From Apus apus (taxonomy: Eukaryota > Chordata > Aves > Apodiformes > Apodidae), in assembly GCF_020740795.1 (NCBI RefSeq), contig NC_067299.1, positions 11,977,333 through 12,041,332 of the forward strand: a stretch of DNA of 64,000 nucleotides. The letters are read 5' to 3'. Of the stretch, positions 57,249-64,000 are shown piece after piece (position 1 is the first letter of the stretch; the number at the start of each line of letters is the position of its first letter). The notes below the pieces were generated by a model. It saw only the letters and a list, made by a program, of their open reading frames with translations, ran no database searches and was not told the origin of the DNA. The translations under genes were made by a program, and so were the position numbers.

Positions 57249-58575
57249 TTCATGTAGATGTCAAACAGTATTTTATATGAACTTGCTGATGAGGCCAGCT
57301 TCTCATGGGAACAGAAAATTTCTTAGCTTGAGAAATGTTATTGATATTAATTTTTAAATTACACCAGAAGGTACTGCACAAAAGGAAAAAAAAAAAAGTT
57401 TTATTTAAGGAGAACAGTGCATATTTGCCATATGAATAACTGCTGAGGGGTGATTCCTTGCTCTTCGCTGACACACCCCCAAGCTTTATTAAATAACAAA
57501 TGTTTTCTATATAGAATCTGTTTTTATGGCAAAATTATACTGTGTAAAAGAACATCTTGTATACCATGTTTACCTGCAAAACCCACTGTACTTGCATGCA
57601 GCTATTGTGTTTTCTTTCTCTTCTATATATGCTCTTGCAACGACTTCATCATTCCTGTGGTTCTGTGTATCCTGCAGCAGTATCTTAAGCAATGTCACTG
57701 GTAGCCGTCATGCATACTTTCATTCTTTCTTAATTAGCCTCACACCTCTACCAGATGAGAATCAGTTCAATAGTATTACCGTCCACTACATGGTTTACTT
57801 TATGACGTTTCTCTTTGTAGGGTACTTTGCAACTCCCTTTCCTTCAGCAGAACAGGCTAAAGGAAAGTCTGTCACTGTCTGAAAGAGATTCGTGACAAAG
57901 CTTTGTCCCAGTTTGAGAAATACTTTCACTGAGTACAACTAGGAAAAAGAGGCAAGTTAGCAGAAAAAATGCTTTAAAATTCAGCCTGTCAGTCAGAATG
58001 ATCATTTGGTTGCAGCCTGCTGCAGTGGAGGCCTGCAAGTCTCCAAAGTCTGAACTTGCCTCAAATACTTATAAAACGATAGTGAATTATGGGTCAAGAG
58101 ACAGAAACCCATCTGACAGAGATATAATTAATTTCCTTTTTTTAAAATCCACTATTTGCATATGCTAAGCTTATCTAAGTTGCAGATCCTGGGAGTTATC
58201 AAATCAAAGCCTTTCAAACATAAAAAATATCGAGAGCTCTTCCTTTGGTGAAAGTCACAACATTGCTAATGCAAGATGCTCAAAGCTTACCTGCTTTGCA
58301 CACCACTCATTAGTCCTCAGCTCCATGGGGATGCCCTAAGCAGAAGTCAACTTAATGCACCAAAAAGATGGTGTGTTCACTTCACCACTTCAACATTGTG
58401 AGATGTGTTTACCTGATTCGTGTCAATATGAAACAATGTTAGAGTCACAGGGTGAAGAATATTATGTAGCAGACATTGGGCAAACATCTTAAAGTTATTT
58501 TTTATGCATAGACCGGCTTTGTTGTTAACCATGAGAAGGTTATAAAGCAGATTCTTGGAAATACTTAACATAAGC
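57249..58575. other. Unique spacer without a recognised gene
   Basis: AT-rich sequence between the end of the right arm and the inverted LTR copy. Frames are short (118 codons or fewer). It has no counterpart in the left half of the window. Confidence 0.55.
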
Positions 58576-60183
58576 CGACCCTTTTCTCAAAATAGTAATG
58601 CATATGTATTAGTCAAAAAGATAAAAACTGAGAGATGGGACTGTTCGGTGCGCGTCTTGGTGGAGCTGAGACTCCCGGCGCGCCCAGCACTGTTTGCTTG
58701 CTTCCGTTCGCTAAATAAATGACTAATTTGAATAAAGATCCCACTTGGGAACGAGTCATTTATCACAAAAATCAAAGAAGTTTTTACATAGCGATAGGCA
58801 AGGAGGACACATTAAGTAAAACCACCTTGTAATAACTTAATAAAATAATCTTGGATACAGATTCCCCTCCTAATGAGCAGATTCCCATTAAATTTAAAAC
58901 TGACAAAAAATCTTTTTCAAGAATTCTGGAGAGCTGCATGCCCTAAGAGATAACCCTGTTGAATGTGTTTTCTCATTCCAGCACTCTTATGCAAAATTTT
59001 AAATAATAAATCTATCACGTAACTTTTTAAAGATTAATCTTTCTCCCTATAAGAACAATCCTTCAAAAAACCTAGTTCATCTTCCTTAATGATGGTGAAG
59101 CTCTTGCTAGGAAGTGTGGGGATACACTTATCTGCTCTCTGTACAACTAAAGGTGCTTTATGAATTCCTGGCTTTCCTGACAAAACAAGGAAATTTCAGT
59201 CCTTTTCTGGATCCAAAGGTTCCAAATTCCTAGCTAGTTAAACTTACAGTCCAAAAGCATTAAGATGCTTCTGAAAATACCAGTCTTTTAAAACTGAAGG
59301 CTTATAAATTCTTTATTCCAAAATGTATGGAACCTTTGCAACCAGGGAGTATCAAAGTTTTTACACAGTGAACAACTGAAGTACCGATGTAATAAACCTC
59401 ATTACTTCGAAACACTCAAAGAAAACATTGCACTGGCTACTTCAAAGACCCCGACTCTGTAAAGTCTCAAGTCTTTAACTGTTATCCCAACTTTTTAGAA
59501 AAGTAAAACCAAGGAAAAAGACAAATCTAGAGCGGTGGAATACCTAGGAAATGGCTTGTGAATAACAGCGTGTAGCGAGCGAGCCAATGCCATCACAAAG
59601 GCTACTGGCAGTCAGGATGCTTCCACGACTTCCCCCCCAAATTGGAGAGGTTTTTAAACAAACCCGAGGGCATGGGGCGCTCACCTCTCACAGGGGAACG
59701 GCCACTGTGGGACCGTATTCTAGAGCAGAGATGAGAATATCACCCTCACCGCGCCCACAAATCGTTACTGAGACCAACGTTTACTTTACACATTTATTTG
59801 TTTGTTAAAGAACGGTTACACTAGTGGATGAAGTTTCGGAAAAATGTAAAAGTGGCAGATGGCTACCAGGGATATATGTCAAAGGACTGTGCCCTTCAGG
59901 GAAGTAATGCAAAAGTACTGTGCCCTTAAAATGTTCTCTCCGAGAGAGGGATGTGAATCAGAGAGGGAGGGAGAAGGGCAAGCCCTACGGCAGTCCTCTT
60001 CAAAAGAGGTTGTGATGTGTGTGCAAGAATGGGGAGAGGAAGACGCGGTTGTATGGAGTCGTTACCCTCCCGCGTCGCGTCGAGGCGGTTCCCCTCTGGC
60101 GGTTGGCTTGTGGGGGTGGTGCAGTCCCCGGTGCAGTCCCCGGCGGCTTTTTCCCCAGCGGTAGCGGCAGCAGTGGGTGTTCC
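58576..60183 (-). mobile_element. Inverted second copy of the 22.7-24.24 kb LTR and flank
   Basis: Read on the minus strand, 60,183 to about 59,600 is the LTR (AATAAA reading as TTTATT at about 59,793), followed by 1 kb of flank or leader down to 58,576. It is very close to 22,690-24,243. It shows the continuation that the left copy lost at 24,244, so this is the less rearranged version on that side. At 60,183 it is joined to class I ERV sequence. Confidence 0.7.
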
Positions 60184-61420
60184 TCCTAATGGTATTAGCA
60201 TTAGAAAAGGAACAGAGAAGGCGACCAGGACAGTTGCTCAGCATGTAATATCGGACAAAGATGTGTGAAGTTGACTGAAGCTGAGGAAAGGATGGAAGAT
60301 GATTTTGTTCTTCCATCACCCCCTTCCTGGATAGTTCCTCCGTTAGAGCCTCTCCCTCAGGCTGTGCCTCTCCCGCAGGCTCTTAGATCAGAGAACGAAG
60401 GCACCCCTGAAAAGGCAAGAGAAGCTGAGAAGCCAGAGCCAGTCTTTACCCCAATATCCTATCATACCAGGAGTAGGCTGAAACCTGTATTTCAGGCTCC
60501 TTCGTGACAAGTTGCGGGGACTGATGGACAACCGGTGCAAATAAAAGTACCATTCACCACCGGCGAGCTTGACTCCTGGAGGGAAGAGGCAAAGGGCTGT
60601 AGGGACGATCCAGAAGGGGTGGCAAAATTATTTGAATTAATAGTTAAGAATCTGAATCTAGACTGGGCAGATATAGACCTGATGCTAGACGCCTTAACAG
60701 AAACAGAGAAGCAAGTGGTCATAAGCACAGCTAAAACCCATGTCCAGGCACAAATAAATTCCTGAATGTTGCCAGGACCCGTAGATGCACGTATTCCTAA
60801 AACTGATCCAGGGTGGGACCCCAGTGTAGCAGGGGAGTGTGAAATGTTAAAAAGCTATCAAGGGTGGATCAAATTTGGACTTGAGAGAGCTATACCTAAG
60901 GCTGTAAATTGGGCTACTTTATATTTGGTGAAACACGGACAAACTGAAACCCCCTCTGAGTTTCTTGATTGGCTGAGAATAGCAATGCAGAAATAACACT
61001 ACTCTGATCCATCCTCTGAGAATGTGAGACAGCAATTGGCTTCTCTGCTTCTGGGGCAGTCAGCAAAGGATGTAAGTAAGAAACTACAGAAAACTAAAGA
61101 ACCAGACAATAGAGATTTGGAAAAATTAATGGAAGAAGCATGGAGAGTGTGTAGGAATAGAGAGGGAGATGTAGTTTTAACTAAACAAAATCAGGTGCCT
61201 TGAGGAAGGGAGAGAGGAGTGACCTTGAGGGGAAGAGAGAATCAGCATCAGCCCCTGAGATCAGATCGGTGTGCATATTGCAGAGAAACAGGACATTGGA
61301 AAAGAGATTGCCCTAGGTGTGGAATCCCCCAGATGGCAGGGGCTACGGCGGTTGCACAATGACAGGGACCTGGGGAATCTACCTTAGCAGATCCACTGGT
61401 TAAAATAAAGCTGGGGGGAA
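60184..61420 (+). mobile_element. Class I (gamma-like) ERV gag remnant
   Basis: Several short frames make up a gag. A Pro-rich segment with PSPPSWIVPPLEP lies at 60,300-60,500. A capsid-like part from 60,535 contains WREEAKGCRDDPEG, and 60,766-60,996 contains HGQTETPSEFLDWL, which matches the gammaretroviral capsid pattern. A single CCHC zinc knuckle (CAYCRETGHWKRDC) lies at 61,270-61,311. Stop codons near 60,507, 60,763, 60,994, 61,201 and 61,360 break it. The 5' LTR and gag start are missing. Confidence 0.8.
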
Positions 61421-61442
61421 AGGGACAAGAAGTAGAATTTTT

Positions 61443-61772
61443 TTGGTTGACACTGGTGCCTCCTTTCCTGTATTAAAACAAGAATTAATACCAAAATATC
61501 AGGATTTTGTGACTGTAATGAGAGCTACTGGCCAGCAAGAGAAGGCATTTTTCCTGCAACCTCTGAAATATAAATTACGGAAGCATGTGGGCATTCATAA
61601 ATTTTTATATATGCCAGGATCACCTAAACTGTTGTTGGGTCGAGACCTATTGGAGCAATTAGAGGCAAAAATAGTTTTTGATAAAGGGAAAATTGAACTG
61701 ACGGTTGGGGAGGATCAGCTAATTGAAATCCTAAGTCTAGCCCTAATACACACCGCAGTTAAGTCAAATTAG
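61443..61772 (+). mobile_element. Class I ERV protease remnant
   Basis: An aspartic protease domain with the active-site motif VDTGAS at 61,446-61,463 and a downstream LLLGRDLL flap/helix block. The frame is open for 109 codons and ends in a stop at about 61,770. In gammaretroviruses protease follows gag by stop-codon readthrough; here the region between them is broken more than once. Confidence 0.8.
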
Positions 61773-62914
61773 CCTGAAGAAATAATAAATAAAGTGTATC
61801 CTGGAGTATGGGCATCTGAGGTCCCAGGGAAGGCAAAGAGTGCAGCCCCAGTAGGAGTAAAATTGAGATCAGGAGCTCAGCCTGTGAAAGTAAAACAGTA
61901 TCCATTAAAATTAGAGGATCGAAAAGGAATAAAGGAAAATATTGACAAATTTCTGAAGTATAAATTACTGATTGAATGTGAATCAGAATATAATACTCCC
62001 ATTCTACCAATTCGGAAAACAGATGGCAAAAGTTACAGGTTAGTGCAGGATTTAAGAGCAATAAACAAAATCACTGAGGATATACATCCAGTGGTGGCCA
62101 CCACTTATACTTTGCTAACCAAAATTAAAGATGACCTGATTTAGTTTACTGTTCTGAATTTAAAGGATGCCTTCTTCTGCCTAAGTCTAGCCAGAGAGAG
62201 TCAGCATCTGTTTGCATTTGAATGGGAAAATCCTGATTCAGGAAGGAAATCTCAGCTGACATGGGCAGTGTTGCCATAAGGATTTAAGAACAGTTGTACT
62301 ATTTTTGGAAATCAACTAGCAAGGGAACTTGAGAGTTGGGAGCCCTCAGACCTGGAAGGAATTTTACTCCAGTATGTGGATGATATACTATTAGCCACTA
62401 GAACAAAAGAAAACTTCATGAACTGGACTGTGAGTCTGTTGAACTACCTGGATCTTAACAGATATCAAATTTCCCAACAGAAAGCCCAGCTAATACAACA
62501 ACAGGTCATCTATTTGGGATATGAGGTTTCCAGAGGACAACGAACATTGGGGAAGGACTGAAAAGAAGCCATCTGCCAGACACCCCTGCCCCAAACAGTA
62601 GAAGAACTACGGACATTCTTGGGAATGACAGGTTGATGTTGACTCTGGATCTATAACTATGGACTTTTAGTAAAACCACTGTATGAATTGATAAAATGGA
62701 GTCAGTCCAAATTGGTATGGACTGGTGAGACACAAAGGGCATCCCAGCAGCTAAACAAGAGCTAATGAGAGCCCCTGCACTGGGACTGCCTGACATCTCA
62801 AAGCCATTTTGGCTATTTTTGCATGAAAGAACCCTAACCCTGTAAAGTAAAGCAGGATGAGTTATTATAAAATTGTTGCAAAAGAATTTGCAATGAGAAA
62901 AGAAAAGGGGGGAA
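61773..62914 (+). mobile_element. Class I ERV reverse transcriptase remnant
   Basis: The RT domain includes QYPLKLEDRKGI, RLVQDLRAINK, a [10 protein letters not shown] block, GFKNS and the catalytic YVDD at 62,373-62,384, followed by the YLGYEVSRGQR block and TVEELRTFLGMTG. Stop codons at about 62,142, 62,277, 62,559 and after 62,630 interrupt it. The sequence fades at about 62,830. RNase H, integrase and env are all absent, and the polypurine tract (AAAAGAAAAGGGGGG-like, 62,898-62,914) follows almost at once, so an internal deletion of several kb joined pol to the 3' end. Confidence 0.85.
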
Positions 62915-63488
62915 TGAAACAGAGCATTAACCAAACTCTGACTTCAAATATTTAACTGCTTGTAGGGTGTAAATCTCTCATCTGGACTTACTGCTAGTGA
63001 GTTGTAAAAGTCTTTTGTGTGAGCTTATCTGTAGTTTTAGGGAGGAAATACAAGGGTCCTTGAAGAAGAAAGAAGTTATTCAACTAGGACTAGGGATGCC
63101 TGCTGTAACCAGTTCTACTGTGGGGTCAGCAGAGATAAACGGGAGGAGAGAACTTGGCCAAAGGTTCCTGTGAGGAAGACTCAAGGATGAATGACCCCCA
63201 GGAGACCCTAATGGACTTAACATGCATGTGATAATGGGCGGTGTGGGAAACGGTCCATCTTCTCTCCCCCACATAAGACACTTAATGTAAATTATTTCTC
63301 AGGACACTAACGAATATGTAACAGTTTCTTAGAAATATTACACAAAATTAAGTATCAGCTGTATATATATCTCTCACCTTACCCTGTAAGGTGTGCACAT
63401 TTTTGGAGGAGCTATTCCCTGTGTGTCCGGTACTGTGAATAAAGATAAGGACTGAACAGTACTTAGACTGTTGGGTGAACTTTCTTCA
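62915..63488 (+). mobile_element. 3' LTR of the class I ERV
   Basis: 574 bases starting TGAAACAGAG after a polypurine tract and ending CTTTCTTCA, with TGAA/TTCA terminal inverted repeats. It has a CCCACATAAG block near 63,270, a possible TATATATAT at about 63,363 and AATAAA at about 63,438. No matching 5' LTR is in the window. The CCCACATAAG and TGTGGGAAAC motifs also occur at the start of the ERV-L LTR at 28.2 kb. Confidence 0.75.
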
Positions 63489-63850
63489 TTTCAAAGGTCA
63501 GATGGGGCCTGGGGACTCTGCAAGTGGACCCAGGGGCCAGTGGTGAGCTGGCTCCCTGCCCCTTGCAGTGGGCCCCTGCCCCACCTGGCAGCAGGTCATA
63601 ACGGGGCCCATGGTGACCAACCCCATGGGACATCTTGTAGTCACCCCAGGGTGGCTGTAACCCTGCAGTGTCTGGCAGGACAGCGACGGGAGAGAGCAGG
63701 AGTGTGGAGCTGGTGAGCAGACCCCGAGCACAGCCCAGAACTTTCCCTGACCCCCTGGCAGCTCCCCAGTAACCCCCCACCACTTTCAGGGCTTTCTCTC
63801 AGCTCCCCCCCCGGCCAAGCCCTTCCCCTATTTTGCAGGATTGTGAAGAG
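63489..63850 (+). other. 5' flank of the next MROH copy
   Basis: GC-rich sequence resembling in composition the region before exon 1 of the 14-kb gene. It ends in the acceptor CTATTTTGCAG at 63,838. Confidence 0.4.
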
Positions 63851-63935
63851 ATGCTCCAGGCTGGCCTGGCAGGAGGTGGAGGCTCCCCAGGAGAGCAGCC
63901 CTACAAGGTGACCTTCGTCCAGCTGCTGCCGCTCA
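63851..63935 (+). CDS. First coding exon of another MROH-family gene (partial)
   Basis: After the acceptor TTTTGCAG at 63,838 the sequence aligns with exon 1 of the 14-kb gene (TTTTGCAGGATGG there, TTTTGCAGGATTG here), so the original start codon is changed to ATT. An in-frame ATG 13 bases after the acceptor, at 63,851, would start MLQAGLAGGGGSPGEQPYK. It ends at a CTCA/GTGAGTGA donor in the same phase (1) as exon 1 at 14,243. The rest of the gene would lie beyond the window. It shows that the MROH family is tandemly arranged here. Confidence 0.55.
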
Positions 63936-64000
63936 GTGAGTGAGGGATCCATGGGGCTGGGCAGGGTCCAGACCAGTGAGCACAACCAGTTGGATGATCT

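Noticed and set aside
1-64000. tRNA, rRNA or other RNA genes
   Set aside because: I found no cloverleaf with A/B boxes or rRNA-like segment; the only tRNA-related match is the retroviral primer binding site.

Overview
The window is vertebrate nuclear DNA, almost certainly from a bird and possibly a passerine. The evidence is many CR1 LINE fragments with the typical avian 3' tail, an ERV-L provirus primed by tRNA-Leu, a class I endogenous retrovirus, and exons of the maestro heat-like repeat (MROH) family, which is expanded in birds. Genes are split by GT/AG introns and there is no bacterial-style organisation. The density of ERVs and inverted duplications would suit a W chromosome or other ampliconic region, but the sequence alone cannot prove this.

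Layout. 1-9.69 kb is mostly single-copy or old-repeat DNA: a decayed coiled-coil-like exon, a broken CR1 LINE, a 470-bp polypyrimidine tract, and long stretches without a recognisable gene. 9.69-11.94 kb is a detached copy of the 3' end of an MROH gene. 14.1-21.2 kb (+) is a complete MROH-family gene. I can chain 19 coding exons with consensus splice sites into one open frame of 778 codons, with a second possible terminal exon (757 codons). 22.0-30.4 kb holds a CR1 fragment, one LTR on the + strand, and a composite ERV-L block on the - strand. 30.4-38.5 kb holds a CR1, further old repeats and an unrecognised two-exon gene (-). 38.5-41.06 kb is the centre of a large palindrome. 41.06-57.25 kb (-) repeats 38.52-15.11 kb in inverted order. 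57.25-58.58 kb is unique. 58.58-60.18 kb is an inverted second copy of the 22.7-24.24 kb LTR and flank. 60.18-63.49 kb is a defective class I provirus with its 3' LTR. From 63.85 kb the first coding exon of another MROH gene begins and runs off the window.

The main structure is a palindrome with arms of about 23.4 kb (left) and 16.2 kb (right) around a spacer of about 2.5 kb. The length difference is explained almost exactly by three deletions in the right arm (about 4.5, 2.06 and 0.64 kb) and one extra 72-bp repeat unit in the left. Each arm carries the unrecognised gene next to the spacer, so the two copies are divergently transcribed, each with a TATATAA box. Both copies are open (884 and 860 codons). 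The MROH gene is intact only in the left arm; the right copy lacks exons 1-4 and has frameshifts. Two short genomic pieces of the MROH gene (76 and 47 bp, each spanning an exon-intron junction) sit exactly at the two edges of the ERV-L block, which suggests template-switching repair during assembly of the locus.

All exon models are read by eye from splice consensus and frame. No alignment, expression or database search was run.
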